Below, in pieces: positions 8,318 to 16,636 of a stretch of DNA of 64,000 bases. The notes under the pieces are model-generated. The model did no database searches. It was not told the DNA's origin and worked only from the letters and a program-made list of their open reading frames with translations. The translations under genes and the position numbers were made by a program. The DNA lies in contig NZ_JAJONF010000041.1 of the NCBI RefSeq assembly GCF_021462265.1, forward strand, positions 20,706 to 84,705, read 5' to 3'. Source of the DNA: Streptomyces shenzhenensis (GTDB lineage: Bacteria > Actinomycetota > Actinomycetes > Streptomycetales > Streptomycetaceae). Positions within the stretch are counted from its first letter, which is position 1, and every line of letters begins with the position of its first letter.

Positions 8318-8884
8318 GGCGTCGGCCGGGACTGTCGGCCGGGCCTTGTCACAGGTACGTCACCTGATGGACGTACAGGCACTCATGCCGCGGGACGATC
8401 ACGCTCGGGAAGGCTCCGCCGGGGACATGCGCGACGTTCCCCCTGGGCCCGGCCTCCTGGCAGGAAGCGCCGTCGAGGGCACCGCGGTCCACCGGACCGC
8501 CCGCGGTGAGGCGACCGTGCCGGTCGCGGCCGTCAACGCCGCCGCCCGCGGATCAGCGACCGGACCACTGTCTTCGACAAGCTGATCCGGCTGCCGGCGC
8601 TTCGGCTGCTCCTGCCACGCCAGAGCGGGCCTCACCTGCTCGGCCGCAACGGTCCGCTAGCCGCCGGAGCGGGCCTCACCTGCTCGGCCGCAACGACCCC
8701 CATCCGCCACGACGGGCGGAGCCGACCGGCCTCTTCACCCACCTGTACCCGTCGGGATGACCGGTCGGGTGAACTGCCGCCGCGGCGATCGGGCGGCCGG
8801 CCCATTCCCCCTCGCAGGCCGCCCCCGGGGGTGGTGAGGTCGACTCCGCGGGGGGAGTTCCGCGACCGTCAACAAAGGAAGACC
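8318..8884. other. 567-bp interval without a convincing gene; 29-bp direct repeat
   Basis: Short open frames here lack codon bias and RBS. An exact 29-bp direct repeat, beginning GAGCGGGCCTCACC and ending GCCGCAACG, occurs at 8623-8651 and 8667-8695 (44-bp period). The right end (8831-8884) carries the RBS AAAGGAAG for the rubrerythrin gene. I see no tRNA or strong terminator. Confidence 0.6.
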
Positions 8885-9856
8885 ATGAGACGCTTCGCCA
8901 CCCGGGCCGCTCTGGCGTGCCTGTCCACCGCTGTCGCTGCCGCGGTGCTCACCTGCCCCTCCGCCACCGCGCTGTCCGTACCGGCCGACGGCGTGTCCCG
9001 CACCGCCGCCACGGCCGCACTCCACCGCCAGACACTGGCCGACCTCGACACCGCCATGCACGGCGAGGCGTACGCCAGCGTCGCCTACACCTTCTACGCC
9101 GCCCAAGCCGACCGCGAGAAACTTCCTGGCGCCGCAGGGCTCTACCGCAAGACGGCATCGGTGGAACTCGACGAGCACTTCCGTGAGGAGGCCGCCCTTG
9201 CCGGAGTGGTCGGCAGCGACGCGGCCAACCTGCGCGCCGCCATCGCCGGCGAGACCTATGAGACGACCACCATGTATCCCACCTTCGCCCGGCAGGCCGC
9301 GGCCGACGGCGACGCCAACGCCGCCGCGCTGTTCACCGAGATCGGCAAGGACGAGGCACGCCACCTGGCGGCGTTCCGGGCGGCCCTGAAAGTCGTCGAG
9401 ACCGGCCGCGGCCAGATCCCCGCCCCGCCGTCCGTCGACGCCGTCCAGGTCCCCGCCGGCGGCCGGAAGGTCCACTCCGCCCGCACCCTGGCCAACCTCG
9501 ACACCGCCATGCACGGCGAAGCCCTCGCCCGCGCCCGCTACACCCTCTACGCCGACCACGCCGCCGCCCACCACCGCCCTGCTCTGGCCCGCCTGTTCCA
9601 GGGCATCGCCCAAGTCGAGTTTCACGAGCACTTCGCCGGCGAAGCCGTTCTGTACGGCCTGGTCGGCACCACCCGGGCCAACCTGACCAAGACCATCGCC
9701 GGTGAACGCTACGAGGCCGAGGTCATGTACCCCACCTTCGCTCGCCGTGCCGACGCCGTCGGCGACCACCAGGCCGCCCGCCTGTTCCGCGACAACGCCG
9801 CCGACGAAGCCGGACACGCCAAGGCCTTCCGGGAGATGCTCGACCACCTCCACTGA
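8885..9856 (+). CDS. Exported tandem rubrerythrin-domain protein
   Basis: The 323-aa product has a signal peptide (1-31) and two ferritin-like repeats of about 135 residues. Each contains the same series: LDTAMHGEA, VE(L/F)xEHFxxEA, IAGExYExxxMYPTFAR and DEAxHxxAFR (DEARH in the first, DEAGH in the second). The Glu and Glu-x2-His positions fit a di-iron site as in rubrerythrin. There is no CxxC rubredoxin domain. ATG 8885 is chosen for the AAAGGAAG upstream and because the signal peptide begins there. It converges with a VIT1-type metal transporter gene, so an iron or peroxide role outside the membrane is plausible but inferred. Confidence 0.88.
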   Translation: MRRFATRAALACLSTAVAAAVLTCPSATALSVPADGVSRTAATAALHRQTLADLDTAMHGEAYASVAYTFYAAQADREKLPGAAGLYRKTASVELDEHFREEAALAGVVGSDAANLRAAIAGETYETTTMYPTFARQAAADGDANAAALFTEIGKDEARHLAAFRAALKVVETGRGQIPAPPSVDAVQVPAGGRKVHSARTLANLDTAMHGEALARARYTLYADHAAAHHRPALARLFQGIAQVEFHEHFAGEAVLYGLVGTTRANLTKTIAGERYEAEVMYPTFARRADAVGDHQAARLFRDNAADEAGHAKAFREMLDHLH

Positions 9857-9887
9857 CACATCCCCACGGACACGCCCCCGCCATCCG

Positions 9888-9927
9888 TCACGGCTTTGCG
9901 GGTCTCCCCGCAGGAGGCCCGCCGTGA
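9888..9927. terminator. Bidirectional hairpin between convergent genes
   Basis: Outer stem TCACGGC (9888-9894) with GCCGTGA (9921-9927) encloses TGCGGG-TCTC-CCCGCA (9897-9912). It separates the rubrerythrin and VIT1 genes, whose stops are 9856 and 9944. Confidence 0.7.
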
Positions 9928-9943
9928 TCTGCCACCGGCGTGC

Positions 9944-10657
9944 TCAGACGCCGGACACGTGGGCGAGCTGACCGACGGCCGCCGTGATGGCCATGGCGAG
10001 TCCGCCGCCGATGACCACGCGCAGCGCCGGACGAAGGACGGCGGTTCCGGCGGCGCGGGCGGCGAGCACCCCTGCCAGGGCAAGGCCGCAGAGGGTGACC
10101 GCTACGATCAGCCACAGGCGTGCGGTGGTGGTACCGGCGAGAAGGCCGAGGAAGGGCACGAGCCCGCCGCCGAGGAAACTGGCGGCCGACGCGAGGGAGG
10201 CCTGGAGGGGGTTGGCCGCGGTGTGCTCGCTGTGGCCCAGCTCGTCGCGCAGATGAGCCTTGAGCGGGTCGGCCTCGTGCAGCGCCTCGGCGACCTGCCG
10301 GGCGAGCTCCCGCGGCACTCCCCGGCTCTCGTAGATGCCGGTGAGCTCGGTGAGCTCGGCCTCGGGGAATTCGGCGAGCTCGCGGGCCTCCTTCGCGAGG
10401 TCGGCGCTCTCGACGTCGACCTGGGAGCTGACGGAGACGTACTCGCCGGCGGCCATCGCCATCGCACCGGCGGACAGCCCCGCCAGACCGCCCGTGACGA
10501 CAGTGGAGGTGCCCGCTCCGCTCGTGGCCAGGCCCACCATCAGGCTGGCGATGGAGACCAGGCCGTCGTTGGCGCCGAGCACGGCGGCCCGCAGCCACCC
10601 GGCCCGGCCGGCGGCGTGGCTTTCCCGGTGGGGGTTGAGCATGTCGAAGAAGGTCAT
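9944..10657 (-). CDS. VIT1/CCC1-family Fe(II)/Mn(II) transporter
   Basis: The 237-aa protein shows the VIT family pattern: RAAVLGANDGLVSIASLMVG in the first helix, AGLSAGAMAMAAGEYVSVSSQ in the second, a hydrophilic metal-binding stretch rich in Glu (about 80-135) and three C-terminal helices. The family moves iron or manganese out of the cytosol. Here it is convergent with an exported double rubrerythrin; rubrerythrin-VIT fusions (MbfA type) are known in other bacteria, so the pair may be a split version. The ATG at 10657 has only a weak RBS. Confidence 0.93.
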   Translation of the reverse strand: MTFFDMLNPHRESHAAGRAGWLRAAVLGANDGLVSIASLMVGLATSGAGTSTVVTGGLAGLSAGAMAMAAGEYVSVSSQVDVESADLAKEARELAEFPEAELTELTGIYESRGVPRELARQVAEALHEADPLKAHLRDELGHSEHTAANPLQASLASAASFLGGGLVPFLGLLAGTTTARLWLIVAVTLCGLALAGVLAARAAGTAVLRPALRVVIGGGLAMAITAAVGQLAHVSGV

Positions 10658-11503
10658 CGGTTTCGCGTTTCTATCGGTCGGTCAAGATCAGTGGAGGCAG
10701 GAAGTCGGCCGGTTGCCTGGTCGGAACGTTTCTCCTTCAGGGACAAGGCCCGGCCCCTCGTCGGGGACTGTCCGGGCGGCCTCCTCGCCGTGCTCCGGCG
10801 ACGGCGATTCGCCGCGCCCGACCGCTGCCGCACGTGACGACAGGCCTCCGCGCCGTCCTGCTGCCGCATGTGGCGACAGGCCTGCGCGCCGTCCGTGTCC
10901 GGCAGGCCGGGGCCGGGCACGACCGCCGCGGACGCTGGTTCGGCCGGCGTGGCACCCCTGCACCCCGCACAAGGCAGTCAGCGATCACAGAACCCGCCGC
11001 ACCTCGGTATACGTCGCCGTCCTCATCCGATCCCGCTCCCGTGCCAGGCCGCTTCCAGCCGATTCGGTGGTCACGACCATCGTGCTCACGTGCGGGGGCC
11101 GATCGCTTGGGCCGAGTGGCCCCGACTCCGCCTGAACCGGCGACCGAGGACACGGGCCGGGGCCGCCGGTGTCCGAGCGCGTCTGCGACACGAAGCCGCT
11201 CTGCTCAGGGGGGCGTGCAAGGAGAGCAGGGGACCCCTCGGACCAGCGCTACGGCAGCCGGGATTCCGCGAAGCGCTCGAAGACGTGGAGTACGTGCGGT
11301 TCGGCGAGGCGTTCCGCGTCGACGCCAGGCCTGGGGAGGGGGGCGAGGTCTTCTCCCTCGCCGGGGGACGAGCGGACCGGCTGAGCGTCGTACGACGTTC
11401 TGGCACGGGAACCCGCGGAACACCGGCACGAGGACTTCCGGCCGCGCGCCGCACCGGGCACTGTGAACAGAACGGTTCCCCTGTCCTAGGCGGTGACAGG
11501 CAC
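10658..11503. other. 846-bp gene-poor interval with a degenerate direct repeat
   Basis: No frame here has consistent third-position GC bias, RBS and recognisable protein. Two 33-bp direct repeats (10826-10858 and 10862-10894; TGCCGCA...GCGCCGTCC) differ at three positions. Immediately upstream of the CGNR gene, GAACAGAACGGTTC forms a small inverted repeat (about 11463-11477). The interval may contain decayed coding sequence, but I cannot name it. Confidence 0.5.
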
Positions 11504-12100
11504 ATGGCACTGGGTACGGCCGCGGCCCCGTACGAGCCGCGCTTCGACGCCGGGCGGGTCTGCCTGGATCTGCTCGCGACCACGCATCCCGGCGAACGGC
11601 TCGACGGGCTCGCGGCGTTGCGGGCCTGGATCACCGGCTCCGGACTCGTCCCGCCGGGCACCCCGCTGGCCGGCGCCGACGCCGGCTGGCTGGCCGGGTT
11701 CCGTGAACTGCGCGGACACCTGGCGCAGTTGGTACGGGGCCGGAACACGCCGGGGACCGGGCCGTACGACCGCGCGCTCGCCCGCGTCAACGACCTCGCC
11801 CGCGCCGCCGCGCCCCCCGCCCCGCGCGCCGTGCCCGGTGACGACGGTTTCCTGGTGCGGGAGTTGGCCGGTCCACCGGAGTGCGCCGCGCTGCTCGCCG
11901 CCGTCGCCCGGGACGCCGTGGAACTGCTCACCGATCCCGTCGCGCGGGCGGCGATCAGGGAGTGCGAGGGCGACAACTGCCGCCTCCTGTACCTGGACAC
12001 CTCCCGGGGCCGCAGGCGCCGCTGGTGCTCCAGCGAGGTCTGCGGGAACCGTGAGCGGGTGGCCCGGCACCGGCGCCGCGCCGCGCTCGCCCGCGCGTGA
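11504..12100 (+). CDS. CGNR zinc-finger / ABATE-domain regulator
   Basis: The 198-aa product has an N-terminal ABATE-type domain (LDLLATTHPGERLDGLAALRAWI at about 18-40) and a C-terminal CGNR zinc finger: CEGDNCRLLYLD followed by WCSSEVCGNRERVARHR. Four cysteines (C-x4-C and C-x4-C) would bind zinc. The family is treated as DNA-binding transcription regulators. ATG 11504 is the first start giving the expected N-terminus; an open frame further upstream has no family similarity. No obvious target gene is adjacent. Confidence 0.88.
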   Translation: MALGTAAAPYEPRFDAGRVCLDLLATTHPGERLDGLAALRAWITGSGLVPPGTPLAGADAGWLAGFRELRGHLAQLVRGRNTPGTGPYDRALARVNDLARAAAPPAPRAVPGDDGFLVRELAGPPECAALLAAVARDAVELLTDPVARAAIRECEGDNCRLLYLDTSRGRRRRWCSSEVCGNRERVARHRRRAALARA

Positions 12101-12212
12101 CCGCCGTCACACCGCATCCAACTCGCGTCCCATTCACGGCTTCTGCCGGACCTTCACCGGGGCTCCGTGAAGGTGATTTCGGCAACACTCCGTTTGGTGG
12201 CGGGTGAGCACG

Positions 12213-12286
12213 GGCAACTCGGTTGCCTCCGACGTTGTGTCGGAAATGTAAAGATCACGCGGTGGGAATGTGCGGGCATGTCCCGC
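12213..12286. other. Three consecutive inverted repeats upstream of the sigma factor gene
   Basis: GGCAAC-TCG-GTTGCC (12213-12227), CCGAC-N5-GTCGG (12229-12243) and GCGGG-N5-CCCGC (12272-12286). They lie 110-290 nt after the CGNR stop and 110-190 nt before the sigU start. They may terminate the upstream transcript or structure the sigma-factor leader. Confidence 0.45.
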
Positions 12287-12399
12287 TCGTCATGTCACCT
12301 CGCGGAAAAATGTGAGGCCTTGTTGAACACCCCGCGAGCCACTTCCGTACCGGTGGGGGAGCGACCGACTGGGGGAACCCCCGGACACCGGAGGTGGGC

Positions 12400-12975
12400 G
12401 TGCGCAAGGATGCGGCCGTGGCCAATGAACGTGGATCGAGGGCCCGACATCGCATGTCCCAGCCCTCGGAGCCTGATGAGGAGCTGATGCGTGCTCTCTA
12501 CCGTGAGCATGCCGGACCTCTCCTTGCGTATGTCCTTCGGCTGGTCGCCGGTGATCGGCAACGCGCCGAGGACGTCGTGCAAGAGACACTCATCCGTGCC
12601 TGGAAGAACGCCGGACAGCTCAATCGAGCTACCGGATCGGTACGCCCCTGGCTGGTGACGGTCGCTCGCCGCATCGTCATCGACGGTCACCGCAGCCGGC
12701 AGGCCCGGCCGCAGGAGGTCGATCCGTCGCCGCTGGAGGTCATCCCCGCGGAGGACGAGATCGACAAGGCGCTGTGGCTGATGACGCTGTCTGACGCGCT
12801 CGACGACCTGACCCCGGCCCACCGGGAGGTGCTCGTCGAGACGTACTTCAAGGGGCGTACCGTCAACGAGGCGGCCGAAACGCTGGGTATACCCAGCGGC
12901 ACCGTCCGTTCGCGAGTGTTCTATGCCCTCAGGTCGATGAAGCTGGCACTGGAGGAGCGGGGGGTGACGGCGTGA
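12400..12975 (+). CDS. sigU: ECF sigma factor (SigU-like)
   Basis: The 191-aa product has region 2 (about 28-95: ALYREHAGPLLAYVLRLV, RAEDVVQETLIRAWKN, RPWLVTVARRIVIDGHR) and region 4 (about 125-180: LTPAHREVLVETYFKGRT, GIPSGTVRSRVFYALRSMK). GTG 12400 is chosen for GGAGG 5 nt upstream; another GTG lies 6 nt earlier inside that RBS. It overlaps an anti-sigma gene by a GTGA junction. Sequence and neighbourhood match what I recall as SigU of S. coelicolor, linked to the cell envelope and secreted proteins. The symbol rests on that recollection. Confidence 0.9.
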   Translation: MRKDAAVANERGSRARHRMSQPSEPDEELMRALYREHAGPLLAYVLRLVAGDRQRAEDVVQETLIRAWKNAGQLNRATGSVRPWLVTVARRIVIDGHRSRQARPQEVDPSPLEVIPAEDEIDKALWLMTLSDALDDLTPAHREVLVETYFKGRTVNEAAETLGIPSGTVRSRVFYALRSMKLALEERGVTA

Positions 12976-13793
12976 TGAGTGTGTACGGGGGGCACGGCGG
13001 ATTCGGCACAGGTGGTTCGGGTATGTCTGGGGCCATGCAGGAATCTCCGGTGCCCAATGAGCACGAGACTGTCGGCGCGTATGCGCTCGGGATTCTCGAC
13101 GACGCCGAGGCAACCGCTTTCGAGGCTCATCTGGCCGGGTGCGAATGGTGCGCCCAGCAGCTCGACGAGCTGGCCGGAATGGAACCCATGCTCGCGGCCC
13201 TGGCGGATCTGCCGGGCTCCGGAAGTACCCCGTCCATCGGCGAGTCGCTGTCCGCCAGGCCCAGCCCGCGGATGGTCGAGAAGCTCGTCGTCGAGGTGTC
13301 CGAGAAGCGGAAGGTCCGCAGCCGGCGCAACATCTTCGCGCTGGCGGCCTCCGTCGTGCTGATCGCCGGCGGCTCGGCGGCCGGTGTGGCGCTGGGCGGC
13401 GGCTCGGACAGCGGCACGAACATGGCAGCGGCCCCGGCCCAGGCGGCCTTCCAGACCATGACCGACAAGAAGTCGGCCACGGACCCGACGACCCATGTCA
13501 CCGCGACCGTCGCCGTCGAGAAGAAGGACTGGGGCACCCACGCGGTCCTCCAGCTCAAGAACGTCGATGGCCCGGAGAAGTGCTCGCTCATCGCCGTCGG
13601 CAAGAACGGCGAGCGCGAGACGGTGTCCTCGTGGTCCGTCCCGAACTGGGGCTATGGCCTCCCCGACGCCAAGACGGAGAAGGCCAAGCAGCCGCTCTAC
13701 GTCAACGGCGGCGCGGCTTTCACCCCCAACGAGATCGACCACTTCGAGGTCATGACATTCAGCGGCAAGAAGCTCGTATCGGTCAGCGCGTAG
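12972..13793 (+). CDS. rsuA: Zinc-binding transmembrane anti-sigma factor
   Basis: The 273-aa protein carries a ZAS-type motif near residues 31-61 (NEHETVGAYALG, then HLAGCEWCAQQL, an H-x3-C-x2-C pattern), one membrane helix (about 122-142, IFALAASVVLIAGG) and an extracytoplasmic domain of 130 residues. It would hold the upstream sigma factor at the membrane and release it after envelope stress. The GTG at 12972 overlaps the sigma stop codon; an ATG follows directly, so either may start translation. Translational coupling keeps the pair balanced. Confidence 0.92.
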   Translation: MMSVYGGHGGFGTGGSGMSGAMQESPVPNEHETVGAYALGILDDAEATAFEAHLAGCEWCAQQLDELAGMEPMLAALADLPGSGSTPSIGESLSARPSPRMVEKLVVEVSEKRKVRSRRNIFALAASVVLIAGGSAAGVALGGGSDSGTNMAAAPAQAAFQTMTDKKSATDPTTHVTATVAVEKKDWGTHAVLQLKNVDGPEKCSLIAVGKNGERETVSSWSVPNWGYGLPDAKTEKAKQPLYVNGGAAFTPNEIDHFEVMTFSGKKLVSVSA

Positions 13794-13853
13794 CTTCCAC
13801 GTGCCCCCTTCGCGTACGGTTGACGGCTGCCCAGCACGTCAGAAGGGGGCCCG

Positions 13854-16277
13854 GTGGCCGCTCAGGCTCAGCAATCCGCGGTCGGCTCGCACGGCTCCGA
13901 ACGGGATGCCGCACAGGACTCGGTCCAGGATTCCGTTCGGGACCGTGAGATCAGCGTCGAACAGGAACACCTCGACCGGGTGTACCGCCGCCTCGAGGAG
14001 AAGATCCACGAGGCGGAGTTCCTGATGAACGACGCGGCCAAGCGCGGTCAGGTAGGCACGCCCGGCGCCCTCGCCGAGCGGGACGCGCAGGTCTTCCGGG
14101 CGGGCATCCACCTGAACCGGCTCAACAACGAGTTCGAGGACTTCCTCTTCGGCCGTATCGACCTGCTCCAGGGCAAGGACGGCAAGAAGGGGCCCGACGG
14201 CGCCTACACCGCCGTGGAACCCGCCGAGGGCGCGGTGCGCGCCGACCGCACCGCCGACATCGCCGAGACCCTGCACATCGGCCGCATCGGCGTCCTCGAC
14301 CAGGACTACTCGCCGCTGGTCATCGACTGGCGCGCCCCCGCCGCCGCGCCCTTCTACAGGTCCACTCCGGTGGACCCCGGGCGTGTCGTACGACGCCGGG
14401 TGATCCGCTCCAAGGGCCGCCGGGTCCTCGGTGTCGAGGACGACCTGATGCGCCCCGAGCTGACCGCCTTCCTGGACGGCGACACACTGCCCGTCATCGG
14501 CGACGGCGCACTGATGGCCGCCCTCGGCCAGGCCCGCAGCCACACCATGCGGGACATCGTCGCCTCCATCCAGGCCGAGCAGGACCTGGTCATCCGCGCC
14601 CCCGCCGCCTCCGTGACCTACGTCGAGGGCGGCCCGGGAACCGGCAAGACGGCCGTCGCCCTGCACCGCGCCGCCTACCTGCTCTACCAGGACCGGCGCC
14701 GGTACGCGGGCGGCATCCTGATCGTCTCCCCGACCCCGCTGCTGGTCGCGTACACCGAGGGCGTGCTGCCGTCCCTCGGCGAGGAGGGCCAGGTCGCCAT
14801 CCGCGCCATCGGCTCCCTGGTCGAAGGCGCCGAGGCCACCCTGTACGACACGCCGGCCACCGCCCGCGCCAAGGGCTCCTCCCGCATGCTGAGGGTGCTG
14901 CGCAAGGCCGCCCGCGGAGCCCTGGAGCTGAACGGTTCACCGACCCGGCTCAGGGTCGTCGCCTTCAACCGCCGCCTCGAGCTGGAGGCCGAGGAACTCG
15001 ACCGCATCAGGCACAACGCGCTGGGCGGCACGGCCCCGGTCAACCTGCTCCGCCCCCGCGCCCGCAAGCTGCTCCTGGACGCCCTGTGGGCCCGCTCCGG
15101 CGCGGCCGGCCGGCACACCGACCCGGAGCTCGCCGCCGAACTGCGCTCCTCCTTCGACGAGGACATCGTCACCGAGGACTCCTTCATCGAGTTCCTCGAC
15201 GCCTGGTGGCCCGAGCTGACCCCGCAGGGCGTCCTCACCGCCATGGCCGACGAGAGACGCCTCGGCCGCTGGGCCCGCCGCATCCTCAACCCCGGCGAGG
15301 TCCGCCGGGTGGCCCGCTCCCTGAAGCGGGACGGCCACACCGTGCACGACATCGCCATGCTCGACGAGCTCCAGGCCGTCCTCGGCACCCCCGCCCGCCC
15401 CCGCAAGAAGCGCGAGGCCAATCCGCTGGACCAGCTCACCGGCCTGGAGGAGCTGATGCCGGTGCGCGAGGAGACGCAGCGCGAGCGCGCCGAACGGCTC
15501 GCCCAGGAGCGGGTGGAGTACGCCCACGTCATCGTCGACGAGGCGCAGGACCTCACCCCGATGCAGTGGCGGATGGTCGGCCGCCGCGGCCGGCACGCCA
15601 CCTGGACGGTCGTCGGCGACCCCGCCCAGTCCTCCTGGTCCGACCCGGACGAGGCGGCCGAGGCCCGCGACGAGGCCCTGGGCAGCCGCCCGCGCCGCCG
15701 CTTCGAGCTCACGGTGAACTACCGCAACCCCGCCGAGATCGCCGAGCTGGCCGCGAAGGTCCTGGCCCTCGCCATGCCCGGGTCCAAGTCCCCCTCGGCC
15801 GTCCGCTCCACCGGCGTGCAGCCGCGTTTCGTGACAGCGGACAGGTCGGTGACAGCCGACGGTTTCGCGGCAACGGACAGTTTTGTGATCACGGACAGTT
15901 TCGTGACCACGGAGGGCGGGCGCGGCACCGCGGTGCGCGACCCGCTCGGAAAGACCGTACGAACCGAGGCCGAGCGGTTGCTGGAGCTGGTCGACGGCAC
16001 GGTCGGTGTGGTCGTCGCCATGGACCGGCGCGCCGAGGCCGCCCGCTGGCTCGCCGGGCTCGGCGACCGGGTGGTGGCGCTCGGCAGCCTGGAGGCCAAG
16101 GGCCTGGAGTACGACGCCACGGTCGTCGTCTCGCCCGCGGAGATCGCCGACGAGTCCCCGGCCGGACTGCGCGTGCTGTACGTGGCCCTCACCCGGGCGA
16201 CGCAACAGCTGACGGTGGTCTCGGGAGAGCGGGACGTACCGGACGACGCGGGGGTCCCGGACCTGCTCAGGGACTGA
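13854..16277 (+). CDS. helD: HelD/HelR-type RNA polymerase recycling ATPase
   Basis: The 807-aa protein starts with a coiled coil (about 25-80) typical of HelD, followed by HIGRIGVLDQDYSPLVIDWR, Walker A GGPGTGKTAVALHR (about 261-275), Walker B HVIVDEAQDLTPMQW (about 560) and WTVVGDPAQSSW. HelD proteins enter RNA polymerase and free it from nucleic acid or rifampicin. An unusual feature is an insertion at about 658-688 made of five six-residue units (FVTADR, SVTADG, FAATDS, FVITDS, FVTTEG). GTG 13854 is preceded by AAGGGGG. Single-gene unit ending before the small RNA. Confidence 0.92.
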   Translation: MAAQAQQSAVGSHGSERDAAQDSVQDSVRDREISVEQEHLDRVYRRLEEKIHEAEFLMNDAAKRGQVGTPGALAERDAQVFRAGIHLNRLNNEFEDFLFGRIDLLQGKDGKKGPDGAYTAVEPAEGAVRADRTADIAETLHIGRIGVLDQDYSPLVIDWRAPAAAPFYRSTPVDPGRVVRRRVIRSKGRRVLGVEDDLMRPELTAFLDGDTLPVIGDGALMAALGQARSHTMRDIVASIQAEQDLVIRAPAASVTYVEGGPGTGKTAVALHRAAYLLYQDRRRYAGGILIVSPTPLLVAYTEGVLPSLGEEGQVAIRAIGSLVEGAEATLYDTPATARAKGSSRMLRVLRKAARGALELNGSPTRLRVVAFNRRLELEAEELDRIRHNALGGTAPVNLLRPRARKLLLDALWARSGAAGRHTDPELAAELRSSFDEDIVTEDSFIEFLDAWWPELTPQGVLTAMADERRLGRWARRILNPGEVRRVARSLKRDGHTVHDIAMLDELQAVLGTPARPRKKREANPLDQLTGLEELMPVREETQRERAERLAQERVEYAHVIVDEAQDLTPMQWRMVGRRGRHATWTVVGDPAQSSWSDPDEAAEARDEALGSRPRRRFELTVNYRNPAEIAELAAKVLALAMPGSKSPSAVRSTGVQPRFVTADRSVTADGFAATDSFVITDSFVTTEGGRGTAVRDPLGKTVRTEAERLLELVDGTVGVVVAMDRRAEAARWLAGLGDRVVALGSLEAKGLEYDATVVVSPAEIADESPAGLRVLYVALTRATQQLTVVSGERDVPDDAGVPDLLRD
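15828..15917 (+). repeat. Five 18-nt tandem units inside helD
   Basis: Five in-frame 18-nt units at 15828, 15846, 15864, 15882 and 15900 encode six-residue repeats of pattern (F/S)-V/A-x-A/T-D/E-x. Units differ by up to half their bases, so the expansion is old or under selection for the peptide. It lies in the C-terminal helicase half, between conserved motifs. Confidence 0.85.
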
Positions 16278-16354
16278 CGGAGGGATCCTGACAGGTCCGC
16301 GGCCAGACCCGTTCGGCTGGTTCGCCGGGAGTTTTCCTGTGAAGTCCCCGGACG

Positions 16355-16381
16355 GGAATGGCCAAGCGGGATCCGTTTGTT
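16355..16381 (+). promoter_or_regulatory. Candidate SigR-type promoter for the small RNA
   Basis: GGAAT (16355-16359), 19 nt, GTT (16379-16381). This fits the Streptomyces SigR (thiol stress) promoter pattern GGAAT-N18/19-GTT. Start of transcription would fall near 16388, just before the first stem of the RNA. Confidence 0.4.
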
Positions 16382-16387
16382 AGCCTT

Positions 16388-16527
16388 GTCGTGACACCGG
16401 CCCGATCCAAGCCCCCGGGCCCAACCTTCGTCGCTGCGAGCGACCACTTGCCGCGAGGCGAGCATGGCGGGTCGGTGTCATGAACGTCGAAGAGGCCCAC
16501 GTCACCCGGTGACGTGGGCCTCTTTTT
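16388..16527 (+). ncRNA. Candidate structured small RNA between helD and malic enzyme
   Basis: No protein frame fits, but the strand folds well. TGACACCGGCCCG (16392-16404) pairs over 13 positions (one G-U) with CGGGTCGGTGTCA (16468-16480), enclosing GTCGCT-GCG-AGCGAC (about 16430-16444) and a GCC-GCGA-GGC hairpin (about 16450-16460). A perfect 15-bp terminator with T-tract ends it at 16523-16527. Predicted transcript is about 135-140 nt. A SigR-like promoter precedes it. It could alternatively be a 5' leader of the malic enzyme gene, but the terminator 110 nt before that start argues for a separate RNA or an attenuated leader. Confidence 0.6.
16491..16527 (+). terminator. Strong intrinsic terminator of the candidate small RNA
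   Basis: AGAGGCCCACGTCAC (16491-16505) and GTGACGTGGGCCTCT (16509-16523) form a perfect 15-bp stem with a CCG loop, followed by TTTT. One of the best terminators in the window. Confidence 0.9.
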
Positions 16528-16636
16528 CGCGCGAACATTACGCACGAAACCCTGCCCGGCTAACGCCTACCGGGGGGTAGGTGCGACGATCGGACGGCAC
16601 TACCCGCGACACGGTGAACAACGAAGGAAGTCGGCC

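Noticed and set aside
8346..8585. 79-codon frame after nnaR
   Set aside because: TTG start, no RBS, no codon bias and no known pattern.
13794..13853. Rifampicin-associated element upstream of helD
   Set aside because: I looked for the inverted-repeat element known upstream of rifampicin-responsive genes; no such symmetric sequence is present in this short gap.
16514..16636. Upstream extension of the malic enzyme frame
   Set aside because: It would run out of the terminator region, has no RBS, and the family N-terminus starts at ATG 16637.
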